This document shows positions 45,451 through 56,741 of a DNA stretch of 64,000 nucleotides, piece after piece. This stretch comes from Medicago truncatula (Eukaryota; Streptophyta; Magnoliopsida; Fabales; Fabaceae), in NCBI RefSeq assembly GCF_003473485.1, contig NC_053043.1:9124001-9188000 (forward strand), in the 5' to 3' direction. The notes below the pieces were generated by a model that saw only the letters and a list, made by a program, of their open reading frames with translations, had not been told where the DNA came from and did no database searches. How positions within the stretch are numbered: the first letter of the stretch is position 1; every line of letters begins with the position of its first letter. A program made the translations under genes and the position numbers.

Positions 45451-48400
45451 CTAATACATCCTTTGAATTCCTTGTTGCAACACTTCTCCAAGCCTCCTAT
45501 ACAGAGCTTCTTGTTCCTCGAATGACAGGCTCATCAATATCTGAAGCAAACAGTGCAAACACCATAAAGACAACATTTTTCAAAATGATATTTAAAAGTG
45601 CGTTGCTCGCATTTTTGTAAATAAAATACCTGGTCCAAAATCATTTCAACCGATAAACTTTGCGGCACAACAAATGACTGATGGTATATATATGCAAATA
45701 CTGCCATAACCATCTACACAAGGACAAATTGGTCAAATATTGCTTGACTTGTACATCAAAGAAGGGTACTAGGATGGTTTTCACTTCCATTCCCCCATAC
45801 TTATAATGAACTGAAAAGAACTAAAGGACAAATAGTAAAGGCAGCAGCATGTAAAGGAGGGGTTAAGTTAAAATGTAGTGAGAGAGGAGGAGCAAAAGTA
45901 GGTCAGTATATAACTGGACACAATAAACGCAAAATCCCTGAAACTACGTTCACAACAATATTAAATCATTTTATTGATTGCATATCTTTATTAGCCATTG
46001 AAGATATTTTCAGTAAGTTCATTGAAGATCCTACGAGATCTACATGTTTTCAATAACTAGAACTAAGTGAATTTAGAATTTCCCTTCTATTTATATAAAT
46101 AATGTGCAAGATCTCCTTTAATGTTTCCTCATTTTTTTCCTCGGAAGTTCCTCATATCTCCTTTTTTTACAACTTTTTTTGGGAGCAGGGTAGAGATGTG
46201 AGAGAGAGAACTGCGGTTTTGATTCTTTCTAATATAGTTTAGGTATTATGATATTTCCAAGCAGTCCAATATTACCAAATTAGAAAATTTATAGATTGAA
46301 ACATCAAAAGTCTACCTGGCAGTCCATTCTGTCGGTAAGTCCACCGTGTCCTGGAATACTATCGCCAAAATCCTGCAAAAAATGGAAACACCCATCAAAT
46401 CTATTTATACCTCCGACCTAAATGGGTGATATTTGCTCGCATGATCACATCTGGATCAGAAAAATGGAAGTGGCAAGAGCATACCTTTATCTTAAAAGCC
46501 CTTTTGAAACCACTTGCAAAGAAACCTCCGAAAGGTGCAATAATTGAAGCAAACAAGCCAAGACATAAAGCATGCCATTGAACTGGTAGGATCGATATCT
46601 CTTTCCAAGGAAACTGCACAAGACAACATAAAGTGTGTGTGTCAAATGTTATGATTTTCCGACATTCCAGGTTTATGGACTGGCATTTCATTGTTACGGT
46701 CGGGTCCAGACATATTTTATAAGCTCAACCGCAATATGGAAACAGAACGTTTAACATTCAGTGGTTGGTAGAAATGTTCACCTTCAAATCCTATGTCGAT
46801 ACCTTTCTAATGGTAATTCTATTTAAAAATCGAACTTAGAATGAATGGTTCAGATTTGATGGTTTTACATTCATGATAATTTTGACCAAGTCAGTGATAT
46901 GGTCGTTGGAGTAATTGATTGAGCTATACGAGTCTATAATCCAACTGTTTTCGAGCTAACCCGTATCCTTCTTTGTCCTGATTAGATTCACATTCCAATT
47001 TTATACGTTTTTCAAGTTCTTTGAGTCTACCAAGTCAAATTGGATGTTATGTTTGAGGTATCCAAAATGTGTTATTGGTAAATATGGATAAGTTATCTGG
47101 TGAATTTTAAACTACTATCCCACATAATCATACACTGCAAAGTAGATACTAGTAGGTTATAGAATTCAAACTTCAGCTGAATGTCAAGTGCTTACCCAGT
47201 GAGGAGTCCATCCCAACAATGAGTAAGATTCTGGCTTAAACAGAAAACCAGGATCACAGTCAAGCCAACCAGTTGACAAATCCTGCATTTAGTCCAACGG
47301 TGTCGATGATGTGAAATGAACACAAGTTAGCTGGTTGTTGAATAAAAGACCTATTAATATGTGATGTGTTAGAGAGCTACCTTTCTTGGACATGTCAGCC
47401 ACTGAGAACGACCCATGATGTTAGCAAGCTACAAAATAAGTTTTGTACAATGACATTAGCATCCAGTTCAGAATAACTTCATTGATACATTAAGAGTAAA
47501 AGCAAGAACTTAATTGCCATAAATATGATCAAGCTCTCACGGAGTTTTACTCGGCAGTTACTGTCATTGAATAATGTTACAATAATGAATATATAACATC
47601 ACAAAAAACATGTTTAATCTTCATTAGCTAATTACAATTTGCTCACCATGAATGCAGATATGATGGTTGTAACAGATGCCCCAATAAAACCCTCCCAAGT
47701 TTTCTTTGGAGATAGTTTAATCAATGGGGTTTTTCCAAAGAAGAAACCAAAGATATAAGCAGCAATGTCATTAATGACAATAAGCGTTGCTGGAAGAAGA
47801 AACCTGTATTAAAAAAATCAGTGAAACAGTAACATCAATTCAAATAAAACGCAATAGAGCAGTGACATGTGTTGTTCACGTAATAGGATATTAAATATAT
47901 GACCAAGTTATTCTAATGAGGCTACATAGTATATACACACAATTACTTTAAATCTTGGCAGTCAGATTATATCATTTTACAAGAAAGAAAATAATTTTTA
48001 TTGAGAAAACGAATTAACATAATACCTTCAACAATAAAAAAATTTAAAAGTAAATTGGGAGGAATAATATAGGTGTGAATAGAGGTTAGGAATTAGGATT
48101 ATATAAATAAGCAATTCTGCGCAGACAGTATATCCATTTAAACAGACAGATATTTAACCTCTGATTCCAATATACCGAGATCAATTCTTCAAACAAACTT
48201 ATAACAATATTGTAAATACTACCATTTCATTTGTTTGATTGCTCCCATCAATACCTTAATTTATGCTTATGAATGTAATCGGAAGTTCAACAGCCAATTG
48301 AAGACTATTTGATTCAATATTTGCTTAATATAGTAATGCATTTTAAAACTCTATCCCTATGCTCTGAAAAGTCGGCAAGTAATCCTATTTTACAGCTTTA

Positions 48401-50711
48401 TTGGTTTTCCGAGAAGTCATCCATGAGGAGAGTATAATTACTTGGTCACCTCCCATGCAGTAGAAATTTTTTCCTCATTGCTCAATCCCTAATCTTTTTT
48501 CCTATCTTAAGGCTTCAGTCAGTTCTACGGTTTGGGCAAGAATTCAAAACAACCGAAGTGATCTAGCTTACAAGCTCACCAATTATGAAATTCACTTATC
48601 CATCCTTTCAGGTGATTATTATGGATCAATACCTATCAGATACCATTCAGTCAATCTAACTGAAAAAGTTGTTTACATGGATCAGGAACAGCACCACAAA
48701 GTAAATATCAAGCAATGCAAATAGTTAAGAAGTTTTTTGGGTATAATTGTTAAACAATCATTATTTCCTTTTATTGATTAAATTACCAGAAAATCCCTTC
48801 AAAAATGCTTGGCACGGTGAAAGAGGACTGCCCAAATACAACGATTAGAATCATGTGTGTCCAAGCATACTGTCCAAATTGGTACTTGTACATCTTCTTC
48901 TTCAATGTGAGAATGAACCATATAAATCCTGAGCCCAATCAATAAAAGGGAAGACAATCAAAGTATAAGAGTCCTTACAATGGTGTAAAATAATCAGTAA
49001 AATTGCAATTCTAAAAAACTAGAAACCAAATTTGCCAGGCATCTGGCAGAGACATTGCACAAGAACTAGCCAATGAACATTAAAACAATAAAAGTGATAT
49101 GCACAATTACCTGTAATGTACAGGGAGTAGCAGACAACCATATGATACTTTATAAGACTGCTCACAAGCCGATATAAAACCTTGTCTGAATTTACCGTGT
49201 TAACCAGACGTTGACTCAGAATACGTCCATAAACAAATAGCATTGCAGTGAAGAAAAAGTGCCTGAAATGGTATATGCCAATTAAAACATTAACAAGTTA
49301 TTACATGAATTTTATTTTTATTCTAAATCGGATGGTGGATTATGACGGTCAGCCAAAAACTCACCATATAAACATGGTGTTGCGGCTTATGGCAAATATA
49401 ATAGATGTTGCGGCCCTATGACAGATATAATAGATGTCATGGCCTATGGCAGCTGGCACAAAATCTGCCACGCTATGACGGCATGGCCATGGCACCTCCA
49501 TGGCGGAAATTGACAACGCTAACTCGAAAATAATAAATTGCCTTGATGAAAGGTTAATGAGTTTGTAATACATACCAATTCAATAGCCTAAATCCAGGAA
49601 GCTGCTTATCTTCATGAGCTCGACGGAGTAGATTGAACAATTCTCTTGCCATAAAGATTTGGATAACAACAATCATCGCAGTAATGTAGAGGTGACCCAT
49701 ATAGATGATCAACACAAAGCTCCCAATCATCCAAACGGACGAATACGCACGAATTAACATGGACTTGTATTTGCTTTTGTCATTAACAAGTAATTGGCCG
49801 CTGCCGTTCGCTTTACTAACTTCTGGAATAACCTGATATAAAGACATTCAGAAAAGTTATTTTGATGCATCAATTGACACCCGGCAACGTATATTAATAC
49901 AATTTTGATTTCTTTATTGCAATTTTCTCTCTCCTCGGATCAATGCAAAGTTTAACTCGGGGGTGTATTTTATACGGTAACTGTCAAAGACTTTATACAA
50001 TAAATTGTCTTGAAATAGTATACAGATACTTTTCCAAATAGATACGGCAGAAATTCAGTTCCTAAATCATTTTACATATTAATTGCACGTCCGGAAGAAT
50101 TTGAAAAATTACCCACGCTTTTGTTTAATCCCCAAATATATATTTTTTTCTAAAATCACAATGACACACTGTCATTCTGGCAACAACATCAAGAAGTAAC
50201 ATAATACAAATGATAAAAGTACAAGGGCCCGTTTGGATTGACTTATTTTTGAGCTTATGCATATAAATAAACTTTTATGTTAATTTATGAGTTTTCATCA
50301 ACGAAAAGTACATCTTCATAAACTGTTTTTACATAAACTACATTGACAAGTTTATGATAATACATAAAAGGTTATTTATTTGCATACGATGTTTTGTATA
50401 AGCTCAAAATAAGCCTGATCCAAACGGTCCCTAAAACCTATATTTATTCTTAAAAAAAATTGACTTTTCTTCCAAATTCCAATCATGTCTCCCTATTTAG
50501 ACACATTTGACAAATTTTTGAACTATCTAACATGAAAAAAAACTACTAATACAGAATACATTTGTTTATAAATAAAAACAATGAGCAATTAAAAGCGAGA
50601 AAAACAAAGTGATTAAAGAAGTAAATTAAGCACCTCATTAGAACGTTTTCGGTGCCTAATTCGTCCTCCTCCTGAGGAAGAAGTAGAAGTAGGACTAGTA
50701 TCCTTTTGCAT
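45451..50711 (-). CDS. CDS: Phosphatidate cytidylyltransferase (CDP-diacylglycerol synthase), eukaryotic type
   Basis: Makes CDP-diacylglycerol from phosphatidic acid and CTP, the precursor of phosphatidylinositol and phosphatidylglycerol, in ER membranes. Eleven coding exons: 50711-50634, 49832-49576, 49262-49111, 48928-48787, 47803-47647, 47428-47381, 47282-47196, 46613-46485, 46372-46316, 45713-45630 and 45540-45451. They give 426 aa with all junctions in frame, close to the usual length of about 420. The start [16 protein letters not shown] precedes a basic [10 protein letters not shown] tail. Hydrophobic helices follow, then [17 protein letters not shown] and [13 protein letters not shown]. 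The family signature spans exons 8-9, from [20 protein letters not shown] through GLTDRMD. The last residues, [13 protein letters not shown], resemble known plant ends. It is probably the counterpart of Arabidopsis CDS2 (from memory). Confidence 0.96.
49345..49520 (-). mobile_element. hAT-like non-autonomous fragment in intron 2 of the CDP-DAG synthase gene
   Basis: On the minus strand it begins AGCGTTGTCAATTTCCGCCA and continues with repeated GGCCATGCCGTCATAG-type words, matching a common plant hAT-end style. Internal 'atataatagatgt' repeats at 49395 and 49427. The far end and target duplication were not found. Confidence 0.5.
50224..50432. mobile_element. MITE in intron 1 of the CDP-DAG synthase gene
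   Basis: Ends GGGCCCGTTTGGATTGACTT and the complement of AAGCCTGATCCAAACGGTCC form terminal inverted repeats. Inner TTTTGAGCTTATGCA and TATAAGCTCAAAA also pair. It is about 209 bp and non-coding. Confidence 0.75.
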
Positions 50712-51040
50712 AGCTCTTGAATCAAATTTCACCAAATCAATGTAAAAAAATGAATATATAACCTGCAAAGTAAATGTGAAACGATAATATCGAAGTTTGA
50801 GATTCAAAAACCAAAATCAAATAGTTCCATAAAGTGAAATTAAAAATAAAAGAGATTAATTAATTGGAAAGTAAAATCGAATAAAGTAAATCCAAAGAGA
50901 AAAGAGTTGAAAAATTAAAATACCCGAGTGAACTGGAAGTGGAGCTGCGAGAGCGGTTGGCGGCGGAAGAAGACGGGTGTTGGGAATGAAATGCGAACTC
51001 TACTGAACGAAGAAGAAGAAGAAGAAGAAGAAAAGAATAT
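50712..51040 (-). promoter_or_regulatory. 5'UTR exons and UTR intron of the CDP-DAG synthase gene
   Basis: On the minus strand a (TTC)n-rich leader (51034-51009) leads to a donor after CACTCGG (GT at 50923). The acceptor TTTGCAG ends at 50763, leaving 51 nt of leader before the ATG. This is a splice-site inference. A TTC-rich 5'UTR is common in highly expressed plant genes. Confidence 0.5.
51009..51034. repeat. (GAA)n/(TTC)n microsatellite
   Basis: About eight GAA units on the plus strand, within the probable leader of the minus-strand gene. Confidence 0.9.
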
Positions 51041-51403
51041 TAATAAGCCAAACGGTGGTGAAGCTTTTTATGTTAATATGTTCTCAAATTCTCAAAATAA
51101 AAAAATAAAAAAAATGAATTGTTCTTTCTTCTTAACTGAATAAACAGCGCACGAAGATTCCTTTATTTATTTTTTAGTTGTTTTTATAATTTAAATTGAA
51201 TTTTGAAGAGAGAAAAAAAAGGCTAATTTATAACAATAAATAAGCACCTCTAAAAAAAAAGAGATTTTTTTAAACACACCCCCGTATAATTTTCTAGTTA
51301 CACCCAAATTAACTTAAAATTTTGCATTAATACCAAAATTGTCCCTTGCCTCTACTCCCACAAAACCCCCACGCAGAAACATCATACCAAATTGACAGCG
51401 AAA

Positions 51404-51613
51404 GTTGGTCACAGGACCAACACATTGCATTTGGTCTTCAACATCTTCGTCGCCACCGTCATCACCGTCGTCGTGTCCGGCGAGACCACAGATGCACTCT
51501 TCTTCACTGGCATGGCATATGATCCCTTTTCTGATTTTTTTTTCACTGTTATTAGATTTTCTCTCTCTTGATTGAATGTGACCAAATGCAATGTGTTTGG
51601 TCCTGTGACCAAC
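51404..51613 (-). ncRNA. Candidate hairpin RNA: 33-bp inverted repeat with 143-nt spacer
   Basis: The left arm 51404-51436 (GTTGGTCACAGGACCAA and onward) is the reverse complement of 51580-51613, apart from one extra base. Each arm also contains the self-complementary TTGGTC-ACAG-GACCAA. It lies inside a minus-strand region with transcript-like sequence, so a transcript would fold into a long hairpin. It might be a young MIRNA-like locus or simply a small inverted duplication; expression is unknown. Confidence 0.35.
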
Positions 51614-51684
51614 CAAGAACAGCATAAATAGAATGCAGAACACACAATCAAAATCATCATGAATTGAAATGAGGGAAAAAACAT
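51409..51684 (-). CDS. Candidate small secreted protein, unsupported by homology
   Basis: From an ATG at 51684 (MFFPSFQFMMILIVCSAFYL and onward) an open frame of about 91 codons runs to 51409. The first 25 residues look like a signal peptide or membrane anchor. The rest is basic, with KKSEKG, PVKKSASVVSPDTTT and KMLKTKC. Upstream on the minus strand is a pyrimidine-rich leader (ctctctcttcttcttcc near 51830) and an AT-rich TATA-like stretch near 51875. The inverted repeat described above sits within this frame. I recognise no family, and it may be a chance frame. Confidence 0.25.
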   Translation of the reverse strand: MFFPSFQFMMILIVCSAFYLCCSWLVTGPNTLHLVTFNQERENLITVKKKSEKGSYAMPVKKSASVVSPDTTTVMTVATKMLKTKCNVLVL

Positions 51685-51849
51685 AAATGAATCAAGAACA
51701 CAATTTTCTAACCTTCCTTGTTTCAAAATTGCTTTCAAATCTTGCAAACTTGCTGTTATGTGGAGAGAAGAACTATTTTGAAAGAGGAGATGATTGATAA
51801 TGAAGGAAAGGGTTTTTGGTTGGAAGAAGAAGAGAGAGATTGCAAAGGT

Positions 51850-53150
51850 TTTGGATGAAATTGGAAATTAAATTTTATTTAAGGGTGTTTTTGTCATTTA
51901 TGGTTGTAACTAGAAAGCTAAAAAATCTCGGTAAAAGAGCACGAAATTGGAAGCCAGTTTAGGAAATTTCCTAATATATGATATATTTGGTAAGCTAAAT
52001 GATATTTTTTTTTTGGTACAATAAGCTAAATGATTTGTCAAGGTGTGCAAAGACCTGAATTTCTACAATCAAGATTGTTCATTTCTAGCAAAGACATAAA
52101 AAGGACAATTTTATAGCATTTTTATTATTACATAGTGTCTACTTTCTTTCGAGTACTAGTATTTAGAAATGTTAACTATCTGTTTGGGAGTGGAAGATTA
52201 TTCGAATATGAAAAAGCAAAAGTTCTTTTCTTCCATCATGATAAAGTTGCATTTTTAATGTTGCGCAAGGAATATAGATAGATAGATTCTTCATCTTAAG
52301 ATGCCGTGCTCACCATTTGTGCCATTATAAAAATAAAATAAAAAATGGTTCAATTCATTATCAAAATGCTTCAGATCTGTTACTATTAGACTGCAGTATT
52401 GTAGTTCTGGTCTTAATAACAAAACTCGCTCACAATAAAATAAATGTTGGAAAAGGAGGTATTGTCAACTTGTGTCTCAAGATAAGTGTATGTTTGATTC
52501 CAACTTTTAAATCGATCAAAATTGATTCTGGAGATATAGAACTCATTCTAACATGTTTAGAATTGATTTAGAATTTATAGCTTTAAATTCTATAATTAAT
52601 TTTCACACACATATTCATAATTCAACTCACATTTACATGAATGTATTCAAACAAAAACCATTTTTAGTCAAAATTACATTTAACTAAAATCAATTCTACA
52701 TAATCAATTTTATTAAAATCAATTTTTTCCAATGCACAGCCAAACATACATAGGCTTTATGAGACAATTTTTATAATTCTTTCTTCTAAATATATTACTA
52801 TATGTATTGATATCACATCTCATCTGCTGTCGAGTGTGGATTGGTTTTTGATGAAGTGTTTCAATTATTTTATGTATATAAAATAAAATAATATAGTTTT
52901 CCTTTTACGGAAAAAATAATAATATACTAGTTGACAAGGGCAACATTAACATGTGCTTTGTGCAAGAGAGTATATTATACAATCTGGATTACATTTAATA
53001 ATGTTTTAAAAGATGTTTGACTAAAAAAAATTCATAGGACTGAAACTACAAAAATTAGTTGGACAAATTTTGTCAATGAATTAGGGTGAATAGTATTTTT
53101 GCACAAAGTCACGGTGATAAAAATACTAATTGAATTGTCAATGATCTGTC
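51850..53150. other. Intergenic region with MITE debris
   Basis: A likely MITE spans about 52486-52753: GTATGTTTGATTCC at its left end and the complement of GTATGTTTGGCTGTGC at its right, with AATCAATTTT-type words inside. The rest has no recognisable gene. Confidence 0.4.
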
Positions 53151-53159
53151 ATTTTTCCG

Positions 53160-53325
53160 GTGGCAAAAGTTATGGTGCATAAGTTATTTCCTTATGCACC
53201 GTGCATAAACACATCACAATCATCAGATTTCTTTTATTTTGAACAAAAATGGTTTTGACTCACTTTGGGGGTGTAGGAAGCAATTATGTTGGAATTTATG
53301 CACCATAACCACTCCCCTTTTCCGG
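53160..53325. mobile_element. Small MITE-like inverted repeat
   Basis: AGTTATGGTGCATAAGTTAT near 53169 and ATTTATGCACCATAACCACT near 53299 are inverted, with an additional TTATGCACCG near 53192. It is about 160 bp and non-coding. Confidence 0.55.
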
Positions 53326-53455
53326 TATATTTTTCAGAATTTTTTTTTTTTTAAGGAAGAAAATTGAAATCGTCCTTTTTCGTATTAAATCCGGAAAACA
53401 ACCATAAAGAATTTCGGTAATGTTTAAATTCCAGTTTTGCTTTGCCTATATTAAT

Positions 53456-53831
53456 GGCCAAATATTTGAAATAGATCATTTACGTTTCTAAGGTTTCAGA
53501 TAAGATTTTAGATAGGTTTTAAGTTTCGAGTTTTGTTTCGGATAGGTGTTTTAAGTTTCGAGTTTATTTTAGATAGGTTCTTTCTATCAACCTCCGTTAA
53601 GCCAAAGTTGATTTGGTTGGGGAAAAATTGATGTCAAGTGTCAGAGAGAACCACATCACCCACTTAACGGACATATCAGCTTTTGCTTAACGGACAAAAT
53701 AACTTTGGCTTAACGGAGGTTGACAAAAAGGATTTATCCGAAACAAACTCGAAACTTAGAGGACCTATCTGAAACCATAGAAACTTAAAAGACCTATTTG
53801 AAACTTAAAGGATCCAGAGAGATATTTGACC
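53456..53831. mobile_element. MULE-type foldback MITE with perfect 9-bp target duplication
   Basis: The left end GGCCAAATATTTGAAATAGA pairs with the right end GATATTTGACC. Inner arms pair too: CAACCTCCGTTAAGCCAAAG near 53589 against CTTTGGCTTAACGGAGGTTG near 53702. TATATTAAT lies directly outside both ends (53447-53455 and 53832-53840). It is 376 bp and non-coding. Confidence 0.85.
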
Positions 53832-54169
53832 TATATTAATGTATATGCACGTAAGAAGCAACGTGTTTTTTATGGCAAACACTGTGAAGCAAACATGAAT
53901 TTTTTTAATTTGCTGTTCAACTCCATTGTCCAAAGACATATATATAGATCCTTAGAATTCACAATAGTATGACTATACCCCAGGTAACGGAACTCGAGAG
54001 ATATTGAAAGATTATATGTAAATTAGATGAGAAGGAACGGACATGACTATGTCCAGGGATCAACGTTACATGAAAAATGTCGATATGAGAAGGCTCCTGC
54101 AGGTATCACTACTTCCCTTGAATCTATTTCTTTTTTATTTTTTTTTTATTTTTTTTGTGATGGAATTAG

Positions 54170-55495
54170 GAAAATATCTTTGATGAAATAGGACACTATT
54201 TATCTCAAACAGGAGGAGGGAGGCTTGGGGTCAGGAGGATTAAAGAGTTCAATTTGTCATTACTTTGAAAATGGTGTTGGAGTTTGAGAGAAGAAAAAGC
54301 CAGTTTGTGGTCTAGAGTTTTAGCTACGAGGTATGATGAGGAAGGAGGAACTATAGGAAACCGGGGGGGGGGGGGGAATAATTTACTTAACATTCAGAGG
54401 GTTGCTGGAGTGGGGGATGGTAGTTGGGTCACTGATCATTTACGGCGTGAGGTAGGGGATGACAAATGAACTTTATTTTGGTGGGATCCTTGGTTAGAGG
54501 GAGGAATTTTGAAAGATAGATTCAGTCGTCTTTTTTATCTCTCCGGTAACAAATTGTGGCACACATGGTTTCATTAGGTTGGGGGAGGGCGGTGAGGCGT
54601 GGAAATGGCGCAGTTATTTGCTTGGGAGGAAGAATTGGAGAGTGATTGTTGTGCGCTTTTACTACCAATTGTTTTGCAGGCTGATGTGAGTGAGGTGGAC
54701 TTGACAACTTCACGCCTCTCTAAGATACAATGTTGCTATTGTTTACAATTATTTGACATCAAGAGACCAATCTCTACATAATAATCAATCATACTTCCAT
54801 CTTTTGGCACAAGGATGTTCCTTTAAAAGTCAACATTTTCGCTTGGCATTTATTATGTAACAGCCTTCTAACAACCAACAACTTACTCAGGAGAAGGGTA
54901 ATCCAACAAAATGCATTATTGTGCTCAGGTGGCTGTGGCTATGCAGAGGATATCGACCATCTATTCTTGCACCGCGAATTTTTTGGTCAAATTTGATACG
55001 GTGTTTATACTTGGCTCGGGTTTGTCTTAGTCAAGCCAGCTAATGTTCATGACCACATCATTACTCGGATCGTTGGGTAGCTTCTCTAAATCCATTTCTT
55101 CTGCTCTCTACTTGATATGGCTCTCTTGTGTTTGAATTGTTTGGCGTGACAAGAATTCCAGAGTCTTCCAACAAACGGGGAATTCTATTAATCAGCTTCT
55201 AGATAAAATTAAGCTCCAATCTTTTTGGTGGTTGAAGGCAAATCACCCTAATTTTGCTTTTAATTAGCACAAATGGTGGCTTAATCCTCTTTTATGTTTG
55301 GGAGTTGTTACTTAGTTTCAATTTGTTTCAGTCTCTTTTATGTGTTCTAAGCGTCCCTGTTTTTTGGCTATAACGCTTGGCTTATTTTGGTAAACTTGAT
55401 GTAAAAGATACTTTGTTTCCTTAGTTCTCCTCTGACACTCCTTGTGCTTGAGAAATTAAATGTTTAGTTATTTAATCCATTTTATCTTTAAAAAA
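54170..55495 (+). pseudogene. Decayed LINE ORF2 3' end (reverse-transcriptase zinc-binding region)
   Basis: Translated in shifting frames the region reads like the C-terminal part of plant L1-type ORF2. Recognisable pieces are GGLGVRRIKEFN-like, WCWSLREEKASLWSRVLATR, GDGSWVTDH, FWWDPWL and the zf-RVT box (NIFAWRLL-like, then LLCSGGCG, IDHLFLH). Stops and frameshifts are frequent, and a G14 tract interrupts it at 54363-54376. It ends in an A-rich tail near 55490. It was a non-LTR retrotransposon and is now nonfunctional. Confidence 0.75.
54363..54376. repeat. Poly-G tract (G14)
   Basis: Fourteen consecutive G bases inside the LINE remnant. It could be real or an assembly artefact. Confidence 0.9.
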
Positions 55496-56741
55496 ATCTG
55501 AAAAATAAAAACATTGGGAAAGTGATTGAAAGTTTTCGGAAAAAAATGCTTACCAGAAATGTAAGTTAAAGTTTTTCGGAAATTTTAAAAGTGAGGGTGG
55601 AAAATTTAGGTGTCAAAAGTTAAATAGTAAAATAGATCAAATTAATTTTTTTTAGCGAAATGTAGGTTGAAGATATAACCGTAGAGGTATAGCGTAAAAT
55701 TTCCTAATAATGGATGTTGAATTCATAACATCTCATCTCATTTTATCACCCACTTTCTTGTCCTCCACCCATAGTGTAAAATTTATATATAGTAGCGTGG
55801 GGTTTATAAGAGTAAAAGCCCCTTAAATACCTTCTTTTATCTTTACTTTTTTAGTCTTCCATTAAAATTATGAGAATATAGAACACATATGGTCCTTATA
55901 ACGAGTTTAGTGACAAAATTCAGACACACTGAGTTTAAAGAAATAGAAAATTACGGACTTAAACTCGTTTTCCAGCAAGACAGCAAGTCAAATATTCATG
56001 CAGCTTTTACCATAAAAAAAGATATGTAAATTAATTCTTATAACGTCAAAAATCATATTAGTCATTTTGATTTTATATTTATATTGTGGTTGCAAAGTGA
56101 ACTATAATGACAGTATCATGATTGGATATTTGGATGTTCCCTAATAAAAATTATGATTGGATGTTGATGTAAAACTATTTTACAACTACATTGCATCTCC
56201 ACTAAACTCTAAAAATCTAATACATTTGTCAAAAATAAAATAAATGTGATTCATAAAGAATATTAATTTCAAATTGAGACTGATATTTCTCACAAAGATA
56301 TTATAATCTCATTGAAAGAAAGAAAGAAAAATCGAAAAAAAAGTTAACGAATGTGACCCCATAAAAGGGGTAAAGTTGTAGAGGAATAGTGAGGGGCATG
56401 TAAGCCATTCAATTTATTGTGGTAGTTAGAATTGAACAATAAGGGGATTAAAAGGAATATACGTATAACCAAGATACACTTTATTGTAAGCATGTGGTGA
56501 ATGTGTAAAGAGAGATGCACATTGCACAAATACCTTATACCTACCAGTCCTATTTTGCTTCATGTGACTTTTTTTGGGAGAGGAAGGAAAGAAAAGTGGT
56601 TGTTGGTTGCTTCCATTCTCAGCAAAAAAAAATATAAATAGAACTAAAACTTAGAAAGCTCTTTCCGTTACTTCTATTAACTCTACTTTCAACATTCTAT
56701 ATACACGTACTACCCACCACCATCTTCATTAGTATAGAAAA
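55496..56741. promoter_or_regulatory. Intergenic and upstream region of the phytocyanin gene
   Basis: No coding frame. TATAAATAGAAC near 56632-56643 is a good TATA box about 100 bp before the start codon, followed by a pyrimidine-rich leader and ACCACCACC just before the ATG. The remainder is AT-rich without a recognised element. Confidence 0.5.
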
